Positions 52,532 through 60,947 of a stretch of 64,000 nt of DNA are shown piece after piece. This stretch comes from Roseimarinus sediminis (GTDB lineage Bacteria; Bacteroidota; Bacteroidia; Bacteroidales; Prolixibacteraceae): NCBI RefSeq assembly GCF_050433125.1, contig NZ_JBNPXV010000010.1, positions 1-64,000 on the forward strand. The letters are read 5' to 3'. The number at the start of each line of letters is the position of its first letter. Positions within the stretch are counted from its first letter, which is position 1. The notes under the pieces were generated by a model. The model saw nothing but the letters and a program-made list of their open reading frames with translations, was not told where the DNA came from and ran no database searches. A program made the translations under genes and the position numbers.

Positions 52532-53479
52532 ATGTACGAAAATCCTGACCTAGCAGCATCCAACTTTGTAAAAGGGGTAGATACCGCCTTCGTTATCACC
52601 TTTGCAATTTCATTCTTTTTCCTGATTGCCATTACGGCAACCATGATTTACTTTCTGTTTCGTTACAATAAGAAGAAAAATCCAAAGGCAACCCAGATTA
52701 AAGGCAGTACCAAATTGGAGATTATCTGGACCGTAATTCCGCTTATTCTTGTTTTGCTCATGTTTTACTATGGCTGGGCCGGCTGGAATCCCATGCGTAC
52801 GGCTCCCAAAGATGCCTTCGTGATTACTGCCGAAGCCCGGATGTGGAATTTCAATTTCATCTATCCCAATGGTAAACGGGAGAAAGACCTGATCATCCCC
52901 ATAAATCAGCCCATCAAACTCGACCTGGTTGCACTCGACGTAATCCACAGTCTTTACATCCCTGCTTTCAGGGTAAAAGAAGACATGGTTCCCGGGCGGG
53001 AAAAAATGATGTGGTTTACGGCTCAACAGATTGGTGAATACGATTTGTTCTGTGCCGAATACTGCGGTCTGAATCACTCCTACATGCTATCGACCGTAAA
53101 AGTACTAAGCGACAGCGCCTTTCAAAGCTGGTACGTCGATACCACCCAGGTGGCAGCTTCGGCTTCAGGCGCCGATCCGGCCCAGGCCGGCTACGACCTG
53201 ATGCAGCAAACCGGTTGTTTTGCCTGTCACTCGGTCGACGGCAGTAAACTGGTCGGCCCCAGTTACAAAGGTCTTTTTGGATCAACCCGAACCGTACTCA
53301 CTCCCAGTGGCGAGAAAGAAGTGACTGCCGATGAGGAATACATCCACCGTTCAATTTATTATCCCAATGCCGAAATTGTTGACGGCTTTAACCGGGGCTT
53401 AATGCTTCCATACAAAGACCAGCTTTCGAACGACGACATTGACCTGATGATAGAATACCTGAAAACCTTAAGCAACTGA
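52532..53479 (+). CDS. cytochrome c oxidase subunit II fused to cytochrome c (caa3 type)
   Basis: 315 residues from the ATG of MYENPDL; another ATG six codons earlier would overlap subunit IV. Two N-terminal helices, then a cupredoxin domain with the CuA ligands His139 (DVIHSLYIP), Cys174, Cys178, His182 and Met185 (CAEYCGLNHSYM). After a linker rich in Ala comes a cytochrome c domain with CFACH (Cys229, Cys232, His233). It takes electrons into the oxidase. Subunit II is last of the four here, an uncommon order. Confidence 0.95.
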   Translation: MYENPDLAASNFVKGVDTAFVITFAISFFFLIAITATMIYFLFRYNKKKNPKATQIKGSTKLEIIWTVIPLILVLLMFYYGWAGWNPMRTAPKDAFVITAEARMWNFNFIYPNGKREKDLIIPINQPIKLDLVALDVIHSLYIPAFRVKEDMVPGREKMMWFTAQQIGEYDLFCAEYCGLNHSYMLSTVKVLSDSAFQSWYVDTTQVAASASGADPAQAGYDLMQQTGCFACHSVDGSKLVGPSYKGLFGSTRTVLTPSGEKEVTADEEYIHRSIYYPNAEIVDGFNRGLMLPYKDQLSNDDIDLMIEYLKTLSN

Positions 53480-53481
53480 TT

Positions 53482-54360
53482 TTGAAAAACGATCATAACA
53501 TAACATTCAGGCAGAAGTGGAAAGCCCTGCTCATTCTGACCAAATTTAAGGTTTCGATTGCTGTTATGCTTTCGGCCTTTGCCGGTTATGTACTTTATAG
53601 TACACACATCGAATGGGAATTGTTTGCCTTCTCACTGGGTCTGCTTTTGATCATTGCTGCCTCGTCGGCCATCAATCATATTCAGGAACGCAAATACGAC
53701 CGGCTGATGCCGCGCACGGCCAACAGACCATTGCCTTCGGGTACGCTGAGTCTCAACGAGGCGCTGCTGGCTACCCTGCTGCTTACCCTGACAGGATCGG
53801 TCCTGTTGCTTTTCCTCTTCCCGGTTGAGGTGTGGCTGGCCAGCCTGCTGGCTGCTTTTTGGTACAACGGAATTTATACCCCGCTGAAACGGAAAACTTC
53901 GTATGCCATTATTCCCGGTTCTATGGTTGGTGCCATTCCTCCATTTATAGGGTACATGGCTGCCGGAGGCTTTCCCTTCGATCGGCAGGTGGTGGTCCTG
54001 GCCGTCTTCTTTTTTATCGGACAGATACCTCACTTTTGGTTATTAATGAAGAAATACCACGTCGACTACCAAAAAGCCGGCTATCCGGTAATCAACGAAA
54101 AAATGAATGAACAGCAAATCAACCGGATGATTACCACCTGGATGACTGCCGGAATCGCTTCAGCCCTGCTGGTATCGCTGGCCGTACCCTTTTCACGTGC
54201 TGCCAGTTTCATCATCATGGCTTATTGTCTTTATTTCATTTTTATTATTGGAAAAGATCTCATCCGAAAAACAGAGTTGCAATTTGGAAAAAACTTTCTG
54301 ATGCTCAACATGATGTACCTACTGGTCATGCTGATTATCATAGTCGATTTCACCATATAA
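53482..54360 (+). CDS. ctaB: protohaem IX farnesyltransferase (haem O synthase)
   Basis: 292 residues, starting with TTG two bases after the subunit II stop; there is no ATG until the first membrane helix, so TTG is the only sensible start. UbiA-type membrane protein with nine helices. NHIQERKYDRLMPRTANRPLP holds the prenyl-diphosphate-binding motif, and the second motif is near PHFWLLMKKYHVDYQKAGYP. It farnesylates haem b to haem O for the oxidase. No ctaA is in the window. Confidence 0.93.
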   Translation: MKNDHNITFRQKWKALLILTKFKVSIAVMLSAFAGYVLYSTHIEWELFAFSLGLLLIIAASSAINHIQERKYDRLMPRTANRPLPSGTLSLNEALLATLLLTLTGSVLLLFLFPVEVWLASLLAAFWYNGIYTPLKRKTSYAIIPGSMVGAIPPFIGYMAAGGFPFDRQVVVLAVFFFIGQIPHFWLLMKKYHVDYQKAGYPVINEKMNEQQINRMITTWMTAGIASALLVSLAVPFSRAASFIIMAYCLYFIFIIGKDLIRKTELQFGKNFLMLNMMYLLVMLIIIVDFTI

Positions 54361-54370
54361 ACCAAAGATC

Positions 54371-54850
54371 ATGAAAAACATTTCTTTAATCATTATTGGC
54401 ATTTTACTCGGAGCCATTGCCGTTCTGCTCATTAAACCCAAGGCGCCGGGTAGTGAATATTTTACCGAAAAGGAATCGAAATATTCATTTGAGGAAACAG
54501 TGGCCCAGCTTGAAGCCACAGTAGCTGAAACCAGCGGATGGAAAATTCTGCACACCTACGACCTGCAAAAATCGATGGAAAAAAATGGTTACAAGGTTTT
54601 ACAGGCAAAAGTTTTTTCACTTTGTAATCCTGAATACGCTTCAAAAATTCTGTTCAGTAATCAGGAACGGGTTGTAAGCAGTATGATGCCCTGTCGTGTT
54701 TCGGTATATGTAAAGCAAAACGGTAAAACCTATATCTCCACCATGAACTCGGCCGACATGGCAGCGCGGATGGGTGGACTGGTTGAGGAAGTAATGAGCA
54801 AAGCCGATGCCGATATGGCACGCATCATCAATGATCTTTTAAAAGAATAA
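54371..54850 (+). CDS. DUF302 family protein
   Basis: 159 residues. An N-terminal membrane anchor or signal (SLIIIGILLGAIAVLLI), then the DUF302 fold: KYSFEETVAQLEATVAETSGWKI, ILHTYDLQ, KVFSLCNPEYASKIL, MMPCRVSVY. DUF302 proteins often stand near respiratory and sulfur genes; no function is fixed. It follows ctaB by 10 bases in the cox operon. Confidence 0.88.
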   Translation: MKNISLIIIGILLGAIAVLLIKPKAPGSEYFTEKESKYSFEETVAQLEATVAETSGWKILHTYDLQKSMEKNGYKVLQAKVFSLCNPEYASKILFSNQERVVSSMMPCRVSVYVKQNGKTYISTMNSADMAARMGGLVEEVMSKADADMARIINDLLKE

Positions 54851-54852
54851 TC

Positions 54853-55167
54853 ATGAAACAATTAGCTATGGTATTGTTTGCACTGTTCGTATTGGCGGCT
54901 TGCAACAACAAATCAAAAAGCAATACAGAAGTACTTTCTGCTGCACCCGACACACTGCAGACCATATTGCATGTCGAAGGCATGACCTGCGATCACTGTG
55001 AAATGACAGTACAAGGCAGTGTTGCCGGTTTGGCAGGTCTTGTAAGCATCGAAGCCAACCATGTCGATTCATCAACCGTGGTGAAGTACGATGCCTCACA
55101 GCTTAGTCTGAAACAAATTACCGAAGCCATCGAGAAAAAAGGATACAAGGTAGTCGGCGAAAAGTAA
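54853..55167 (+). CDS. lipoprotein with heavy-metal-associated (HMA) domain
   Basis: 104 residues. Lipoprotein signal ending VLAAC, then one HMA domain: TILHVEGMTCDHCEMTVQGS with the CxxC metal site, and a full ferredoxin-like fold to EKKGYKVVGEK. It would bind Cu(I) in the envelope. Two bases after DUF302 and last in the cox operon, it is likely a copper carrier for CuA or CuB assembly together with the SCO protein. Confidence 0.9.
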   Translation: MKQLAMVLFALFVLAACNNKSKSNTEVLSAAPDTLQTILHVEGMTCDHCEMTVQGSVAGLAGLVSIEANHVDSSTVVKYDASQLSLKQITEAIEKKGYKVVGEK

Positions 55168-55188
55168 ACATACGTTGAATTGCGCGGC

Positions 55189-55217
55189 AAAAAAGCTGGC
55201 TGTTGTATTTCCAGCCA
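55189..55217 (-). terminator. possible terminator downstream of tRNA-Arg
   Basis: Minus-strand stem TGGCTG / CAGCCA with a 9-base loop, then GC and six T. It lies some 190 bases past the tRNA, so it may end that transcript, but the distance makes this uncertain. Confidence 0.35.
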
Positions 55218-55403
55218 CGCGCTATACAAAAAAATTAAATCATTCATTGCATGGCCGTTGGGGTGTACCTGTTTTTATATATATGGCATCCCTGACGGCT
55301 CTTGTTTTATGTATACCGGTGAAAGTAGAAATAACACTGAATGACAAGTGACTACTAACAGAAAGGGGCACGAAGTTTCCCCCGTACCCCCACATGTTTG
55401 GCG

Positions 55404-55477
55404 TGATCCCGGCGGGGCTCGAACCCACAACCTGCGGCTTAGAAGGCCGCTGCTCTATCCAGTTGAGCTACAGGACC
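55404..55477 (-). tRNA. tRNA-Arg (anticodon TCT)
   Basis: 74 bases including the discriminator A. Acceptor stem GGTCCTG with CGGGATC (two G-U pairs), D arm with GCTCAACTGGATAGAGC, anticodon stem GCGGC / GCCGC around CTTCTAA giving TCT, and T arm GTGGG-TTCGAGC-CCCGC. CCA is not encoded. It reads AGA/AGG codons. No integrase or repeat is next to it. Confidence 0.95.
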
Positions 55478-55573
55478 GCTGTACAATACTTTCTGGTATT
55501 GCTTTTCAATGCGGCTGCAAATATAAAAAATCAAAGCTTAAAAAAAGAGCTTTGGTTCAAGAAAGTCCCATTT

Positions 55574-56197
55574 TTATACCGAACGCTTTCGTTTTCTCCG
55601 GGTATTATGATAAACAATTTCCATGGCTTTTAGTATGGCCAGATTGATAGGAAACAACATAGCGCCATATTGATTGTCAATGGCCCTTAATTTCATGTAG
55701 TAATCGGAATAAACCGGTGCCAGCTTCTGCAAATTCAAATCAAATTGTTCCTGATCGGCAATCTGGCTTTTCAAAATAGTGCAAGCACTGTACGATTTGC
55801 GCCCGGTTTTTAAAACGGATGCTCCATTTCCAAATAAACGGCATACAACACCACGATGAGCATATTCACTGCATCTGCCATTGCTTTCAAGTGTTTCGCC
55901 CTCAACCAAAAAACACCGTTGTTGCTGAAGCCCTTTCAAATCCCAATACCGGTCGTCGAGCGTCCCGTTGAGATACAACTTATAGGCAAATGGTAAAAAC
56001 TCAAGAGGCGATGCACTCACATTTTTACCATGGCAACAACGTGCACATCCTGAAGGGCATTGCACTTTTGTTGCATCCAGAAACCTTTTACCGGCCTTAT
56101 CAATCTGTGCATAAATACGCTCCACTGCACGAACGTTCTTTTCTATCTGCATAAACTCTTTTATAATATCTTTTGAATGCTCAAAAAATCCGGGCAA
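55574..56197 (-). CDS. YkgJ-type cysteine cluster protein
   Basis: 207 residues. CPSGCARCCHGKNVSASPLEF has the CxxxCxxCC cluster of the YkgJ family, with further Cys in GRCSEYAHRGVVCRLFG and SYSACTI. These are cytoplasmic proteins thought to bind zinc or an Fe-S cluster; function unknown. The first 15 residues before MQIEKN may not be translated. The gene is monocistronic between tRNA-Arg and asnA. Confidence 0.85.
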   Translation of the reverse strand: MPGFFEHSKDIIKEFMQIEKNVRAVERIYAQIDKAGKRFLDATKVQCPSGCARCCHGKNVSASPLEFLPFAYKLYLNGTLDDRYWDLKGLQQQRCFLVEGETLESNGRCSEYAHRGVVCRLFGNGASVLKTGRKSYSACTILKSQIADQEQFDLNLQKLAPVYSDYYMKLRAIDNQYGAMLFPINLAILKAMEIVYHNTRRKRKRSV

Positions 56198-56384
56198 ATA
56201 TACGTGATAAAGCCATAAATGATTCCATTTAAATACTATTTAATTTAAAACACAAACAACTACTAAGCAGACGATTGACAATACAAATCATTTTCCTCCT
56301 CCCCAATGGCCCGTCGAACCGTTTTTTAAACGCCTGACAAGGCCGGCAAGTAAGGCTAAATGCTATATTCGGAAGGTGGAAAAG

Positions 56385-56413
56385 AAAAAAATCCGGACTA
56401 CAGGCCCGGATTT
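56385..56413 (-). terminator. intrinsic terminator after asnA
   Basis: Minus-strand stem AAATCCGG / CCGGATTT with a 10-base loop, followed by a T-run. Confidence 0.85.
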
Positions 56414-56434
56414 ATCATTGAGATGATCAAGAAA

Positions 56435-57469
56435 TCACATCAGAAAAATACTATTCTTCTTACACTGATCAACCATTTCGTCGGGCCAGATGGAAGCCTG
56501 AACTTCTCCTATGTGCGCCTTGCGCAGGAAATACATACACAAGCGCGACTGACCAATTCCTCCTCCAAACGACAGGGGCAGTTCATCGTTGAGCAGCATG
56601 CTGTGGAAAAGCAGCGATTTGCGGTCCATGGCATCTTCCTTTTCAAGCTGCTTTAGCAAGGCTGTTTTGTCGACCCTGATTCCCATTGAAGAAATTTCGA
56701 AAGAACGCTCTAAAATCGGATTCCAGATCACGATATCACCATTCAATCCTTTTAAACCATTACCGGTTTCTGTAATCCAGTCATCATAATCAGGAGCCCG
56801 TCCGTCGTGTTTCATTCCATTCGAAAGTTCTGCTCCAATTCCAATTATGAAAATGGCCCCAAAGCGTTTTGATGCTTCATTCTCCCGTTCAAAAGGTGTT
56901 TTATCGGGATACATTTGAAGCAATTCTTCGGTGTGAATGAAAGTAATTTCGTCGGGCAACTGTGGCAGCAGTAAAGGGTACTCCTCATAAATCTGGAATT
57001 CGGTACGTTTAAGCACCCCGTAAAGCCTGCGAACTACCTGCTTCAAGAACTCCAGATTGCGCTGCCCGGCTGTCATAACCACTTCCCAGTCCCATTGATC
57101 AACATAAAGTGAATGTATGTTGGTCAGCTCTTCATCGGCTCTGATGGCATTCATGTCGGTATACAATCCATAGCCTGCCGGGACCTCCAGCTTCCCGAGG
57201 GTCATGCGCTTCCATTTTGCCAGCGAATGAACCACCTCAGCCACCTGACCATCCATTTCCTTGATAGGAAAGTTAACAGCCCTTTCGGTACCGTTCAAAT
57301 CATCGTTAATACCTGTTCCCCGCAGTACAAATAAGGGGGCAGTTACCCGTCGTAACTTCATTTCGGCCGACAAGTTGGCCTGAAAATAATCTTTTACCAG
57401 CTTAATCGCCTTCTCGGTTTGAACCGGATCGAGTAGTGGCTGGTAATTGTCAGGAATTTGTAATTTCAT
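56435..57469 (-). CDS. asnA: aspartate-ammonia ligase
   Basis: 344 residues, class II aminoacyl-tRNA synthetase fold. LRRVTAPLFVLRGTGINDDLNGTERAV, HSLAKWKRMTLG, YTDMNAIRADEEL, IHSLYVDQWDWE, and SFGGGIGQSRLCMYFL are typical of ammonia-dependent AsnA. It makes asparagine from aspartate, ammonia and ATP in the cytoplasm. An Lrp/AsnC regulator lies 2.1 kb away past the chemoreceptor. An inverted repeat is found before the start. Confidence 0.96.
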   Translation of the reverse strand: MKLQIPDNYQPLLDPVQTEKAIKLVKDYFQANLSAEMKLRRVTAPLFVLRGTGINDDLNGTERAVNFPIKEMDGQVAEVVHSLAKWKRMTLGKLEVPAGYGLYTDMNAIRADEELTNIHSLYVDQWDWEVVMTAGQRNLEFLKQVVRRLYGVLKRTEFQIYEEYPLLLPQLPDEITFIHTEELLQMYPDKTPFERENEASKRFGAIFIIGIGAELSNGMKHDGRAPDYDDWITETGNGLKGLNGDIVIWNPILERSFEISSMGIRVDKTALLKQLEKEDAMDRKSLLFHSMLLNDELPLSFGGGIGQSRLCMYFLRKAHIGEVQASIWPDEMVDQCKKNSIFLM

Positions 57470-57497
57470 ATAATATCTCTAAATTGTTGCTGTAAAA

Positions 57498-57591
57498 AAT
57501 GTTGAATCATTTTAGTTAGTGCAACATTGAACAAAAAACTTCCTCATTCGCAATCTTGCATTATTTTTAAATTAATTACAACACAAAGTTA
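57498..57591 (-). promoter_or_regulatory. asnA upstream region: -7 element and inverted repeat
   Basis: Minus-strand TAACTTTG (57584-57591) fits TAnnTTTG but lacks a -33 box at proper spacing. Between it and the start lies AATGTTG / CAACATT (57498-57504 with 57522-57528, 17-base loop), which could be an operator or an RNA hairpin in the leader. Confidence 0.3.
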
Positions 57592-57669
57592 AAGATTATG
57601 GGCAAAAAGCTTTCATTTTATCAGTAAAATTGCCTAATAAATATCAAAAAACCACAACAACTCAACCTT

Positions 57670-59562
57670 ATGAACATACGATTTCGTTGGTCCTATAAAG
57701 CAAAAATCCTGGCAACCTTGCTTTCCGTTACAGGTTTTATTTTTATTTCAATTCTTGTTTTTTACTTTTTAAATTTTCAGAAGGTCGTGTACAACGATGC
57801 GACCCGAATGGTCAATGCCAATGCTCGTGAAAACGCCAATCAAATTGCAGGTGAATTCAATACCGACATCGGGGTATGCCGCTCACTGGCCAATGTAATT
57901 GCCTCTGTTGAAGGCTATCACAGTTCGGAGCGCTGGCCCGAATACGTCGATCAGCTGAAAATGATCGACCGTCGGTCGGAAGGTTATCTGAATGTTTGGA
58001 CCAGCTTTGAGCTATCATCCTTTCGAAAAGGGTACACAAAAGACCATGGACGCAGGGTACTCAATGTATATACAAGCAAGCAGCAACAACACGTAAACGA
58101 TTATTTTAAAAATCTCGAAGGCGATGATATTGGCAGCAGCTACCATAAAATCAAGCTGTCGAAACAAGAAGCAGTGATTGAACCCTACTTGTTTTCATTA
58201 ACGGGAAACAAGGAAGACGAACAGCTGGTAACCAGTATTTGTGTTCCCATTTTGAACAACAGCAATAAATACATCGGCCTGGCCGGAATCGACATTGGTC
58301 TTGACCGTTACAAAAAGCTAACCGAAGCCATTAAACCGTATGCTGAAAGCTATGCTTTCATGATTGCTTACGATGGTACAGTGATAACCCATCCCGACAC
58401 CAGCATCATTAACCAATCCTTCATCGATGCTTATCCCGGCATTGAGGAAGCCTATAACTTAATCGCTCAATTTCAGGCTGGCGATCCGGTATCGTTCAGG
58501 CACAGTTCCGAACAAGGTGATTATTACTATTCTTTCGCTCCCATTGTTATTGGTGATACCGAGACTCCCTGGACCCTCGCTACCGTGACACCAGCCAGGG
58601 TCATTTTCTCTGAATCGCGGGCCATACTCTGGCAAACCATAATACTGGGCTTACTGGGAGCACTGGTTTTCTCACTTGTAACCTGGCTCATTGTAAACCG
58701 GTTAACCCGAAACATCAAACAATTTACCCTTTTTGCCAACCGGGTCAACGAGGGAGAATTAACCGCCTCGCTCGACATCGAGCGCAACGACGAAGTAGGC
58801 ATGCTGGCCGATGCACTGCGCCGCATGGCAGCCTCATTACGAGAAATAGTCAATCAGCTGAAAATAAGCTCTGCCAATATTAGCGAAGCAAGCGAACTAC
58901 TCAACACCAATTCGCAGTCGATCTCCTACAGCGCCAGTAAGCAGGCTGCCGAGGTAGAAGAGATTTCCTCGGCACTTGAACAAATGGTCACCTTTATTGA
59001 ACAAAATGCTCAAAACTCGAAAACAACCGAAGAAATAGCCCTTTTATCAAAAGAGCTGGTGAATCAGAGCAGCGTGGCATCCAATAAGGCATCCAAAAGT
59101 ATCCTCGAAATTACAAGCAAAAACAAACTCATTTCCGACATTGCTTTTCAAACCAACATCTTATCACTCAACGCTGCCGTCGAAGCAGCCCGTGCAGGTG
59201 ATGCCGGCCGTGGTTTCAGTGTGGTGGCTAGTGAAGTACGCAAACTGGCAGAGCGAAGCAAAATAGCAGCCGAAGAAATCGCCAAATTATCCGATGTGAT
59301 GGTCAATGATTCGGGCCAGGCCGAACAATCGCTCAATTCGGTACTGCCTGAAATTGCAAAAACCACCAACCTGGTTCAGGACATTTCGGTGTCGAGTAAG
59401 GAACAGGCGGAAGGTGTCAGGCAAATCAACATGTCAATCAGAGAACTGAACGACATCACCCAGGACAATGCCTCATCGGCCGAAAACCTGGCAGCCAGCG
59501 CCGAAGAGTTATCGGCTCAGGCCCGGCAACTCGAAGAGTTGATTGGTGCCTTTAAATCGTAA
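57670..59562 (+). CDS. methyl-accepting chemotaxis protein with dCache sensor
   Basis: 630 residues. First membrane helix 13-34; periplasmic double-Cache domain about 35-320 (NVWTSFELSSFRKGY, PYLFSLTGNKEDEQLVTSICVPI, GLAGIDIGLDRY, AYDGTVITHPD); second helix about 321-343; HAMP to about 395; then the signalling coiled coil with the conserved tip FQTNILSLNAAVEAARAGD and GFSVVASEVRKLAERS. It senses a small molecule such as an amino acid or organic acid outside the cell. No che or motility genes are in the window. Confidence 0.93.
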   Translation: MNIRFRWSYKAKILATLLSVTGFIFISILVFYFLNFQKVVYNDATRMVNANARENANQIAGEFNTDIGVCRSLANVIASVEGYHSSERWPEYVDQLKMIDRRSEGYLNVWTSFELSSFRKGYTKDHGRRVLNVYTSKQQQHVNDYFKNLEGDDIGSSYHKIKLSKQEAVIEPYLFSLTGNKEDEQLVTSICVPILNNSNKYIGLAGIDIGLDRYKKLTEAIKPYAESYAFMIAYDGTVITHPDTSIINQSFIDAYPGIEEAYNLIAQFQAGDPVSFRHSSEQGDYYYSFAPIVIGDTETPWTLATVTPARVIFSESRAILWQTIILGLLGALVFSLVTWLIVNRLTRNIKQFTLFANRVNEGELTASLDIERNDEVGMLADALRRMAASLREIVNQLKISSANISEASELLNTNSQSISYSASKQAAEVEEISSALEQMVTFIEQNAQNSKTTEEIALLSKELVNQSSVASNKASKSILEITSKNKLISDIAFQTNILSLNAAVEAARAGDAGRGFSVVASEVRKLAERSKIAAEEIAKLSDVMVNDSGQAEQSLNSVLPEIAKTTNLVQDISVSSKEQAEGVRQINMSIRELNDITQDNASSAENLAASAEELSAQARQLEELIGAFKS

Positions 59563-59565
59563 AAC

Positions 59566-59592
59566 AAAAAAGAGGGCTGATCCCTCTTTTTT
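59566..59592. terminator. bidirectional intrinsic terminator
   Basis: Stem AAAAAAGAGGG / CCCTCTTTTTT with a five-base loop, between the convergent chemoreceptor and Lrp genes. Confidence 0.85.
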
Positions 59593-59595
59593 TTA

Positions 59596-60078
59596 TCACT
59601 TGATTGGTACCTGCCGTTTAAATTCAAGTTCCAGCGACATGAACGTTTCAGTACGTGCTATGCCGTCAATCTTCTGAAATTCTTCATCGATAATCTGTTT
59701 CAGATGCTTGTTGGTCTTGGTCATTATTTTGACAAAAATGGCGTACTGTCCGGTGGTATAGTGACATTCTACAATCTCCGGAATTTTCTTTAGCGCTTCA
59801 ACAACCTGCTGGTGAAACGAAGCTTTTTCGAGATGAATGCCCATGTATGCACAAGTGTTATAGCCCATTTTCTCAGGACTCACAATGAACTCCGAGCCGG
59901 TAACCACCCCCATATTCAACAGACGCTGAACCCTTTGATGAATGGCAGCCCCTGATACGCCACATTCCCTGGCTACTTCAAGAAACGGAATGCGTGCATT
60001 CCGCGTAATTAATGATAATATTTTCTGATCGAGTTCATCGATATGCAATTGGTTTAATTTTTCCACACTCATCATCAT
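59596..60078 (-). CDS. Lrp/AsnC family transcriptional regulator
   Basis: 160 residues. N-terminal winged helix-turn-helix (LDQKILSLITRNARIPFLEVARECGVSGAAIHQRVQRL in parts) and a C-terminal RAM ligand-binding domain (VEALKKIPEIVECHYTTGQYAIFVKI, then HLKQIIDEEFQKIDGIARTETFMSL). Such proteins sense an amino acid and act as octamers. Three Met codons are possible starts within the first three positions. The target is unknown; asnA is a candidate because AsnC controls it in E. coli. Confidence 0.92.
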   Translation of the reverse strand: MMMSVEKLNQLHIDELDQKILSLITRNARIPFLEVARECGVSGAAIHQRVQRLLNMGVVTGSEFIVSPEKMGYNTCAYMGIHLEKASFHQQVVEALKKIPEIVECHYTTGQYAIFVKIMTKTNKHLKQIIDEEFQKIDGIARTETFMSLELEFKRQVPIK

Positions 60079-60302
60079 CTAATTTGTAATTTGAAATCGT
60101 AAGCTAAATGTACAAAAAAACTACAGATAATAAATATTGCTGCGGAAATCATCAGCAATATTTTCAGATTAAAAGAAAAAATAAGCTTGAACCAATAAGT
60201 TAGGCACTTGTTTCTACTGCATCATTGCGTCAATTCAAAGTTTAGGATTTAAAACATTCAGGGTTTATCAAATAATTGGTTAATTTGTAAAAAAATAATC
60301 GA

Positions 60303-60926
60303 ATGGAATTTTCACTCAACAAGAAATCATCCAGCTATCGGAAGATTGAAAAATACGATGAAAAGATAACCGATGATTTATCAGCTCATTATCAGTCGAT
60401 CATTGAATTACTGGGAGAAGATCCGGCACGCGAGGGTCTCGAGAAAACACCGCTAAGAGTTGCCAAAGCCATGCAGTTTTTACTTCAGGGCTATGAAATG
60501 AACCCGGAACAAATCCTGCGTTCTGCCATGTTCAAGGAAGACTACCGGCAAATGGTAGTGGTAAAAGACATTGAACTGTTTTCGATGTGCGAACACCACA
60601 TGCTTCCTTTTATCGGAAAGGCACATGTGGCCTACATCCCCAATGGCTACATTACCGGCCTCAGCAAGGTGGCCCGTGTGGTCGAAGCTTACTCAAGGCG
60701 TTTACAGGTGCAGGAACGGCTTACCACACAAATCAAACAATGCATCGACGAAACCCTGCACCCCCTGGGAGTGGCAGTAGTCATCGAAGCCCAGCATCTA
60801 TGCATGCAAATGCGCGGCGTGCAGAAACAACATTCGGTAACGACCACCTCCGACTTCACAGGTGCCTTTAACCGGGTAGCCACCCGTGAAGAATTTCTGA
60901 AAATTATTGGAACCAATTTACACTAA
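60303..60926 (+). CDS. folE: GTP cyclohydrolase I
   Basis: 207 residues. Zn ligands Cys96 and His99 (SMCEHHMLPF) and Cys167 (QHLCMQMRGV); GTP site GYITGLSKVARVVEAYSRRLQVQERLT. It turns GTP into 7,8-dihydroneopterin triphosphate, first step to folate and other pterins. The amidohydrolase gene follows after 21 bases. Confidence 0.96.
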   Translation: MEFSLNKKSSSYRKIEKYDEKITDDLSAHYQSIIELLGEDPAREGLEKTPLRVAKAMQFLLQGYEMNPEQILRSAMFKEDYRQMVVVKDIELFSMCEHHMLPFIGKAHVAYIPNGYITGLSKVARVVEAYSRRLQVQERLTTQIKQCIDETLHPLGVAVVIEAQHLCMQMRGVQKQHSVTTTSDFTGAFNRVATREEFLKIIGTNLH

Positions 60927-60947
60927 ACAAACACATTCCCATCTTCA

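Noticed and set aside
55182..55222. Plus-strand terminator of the cox operon from the GCGCG...CGCGC hairpin
   Set aside because: On the plus strand the hairpin is not followed by a T-run; the T-run lies on the minus strand, so it was listed only as a weak minus-strand terminator.
55404..55477. tRNA-Arg as an integration site of a genomic island
   Set aside because: No integrase, direct repeat of the tRNA end, or atypical gene block was seen on either side within the window.
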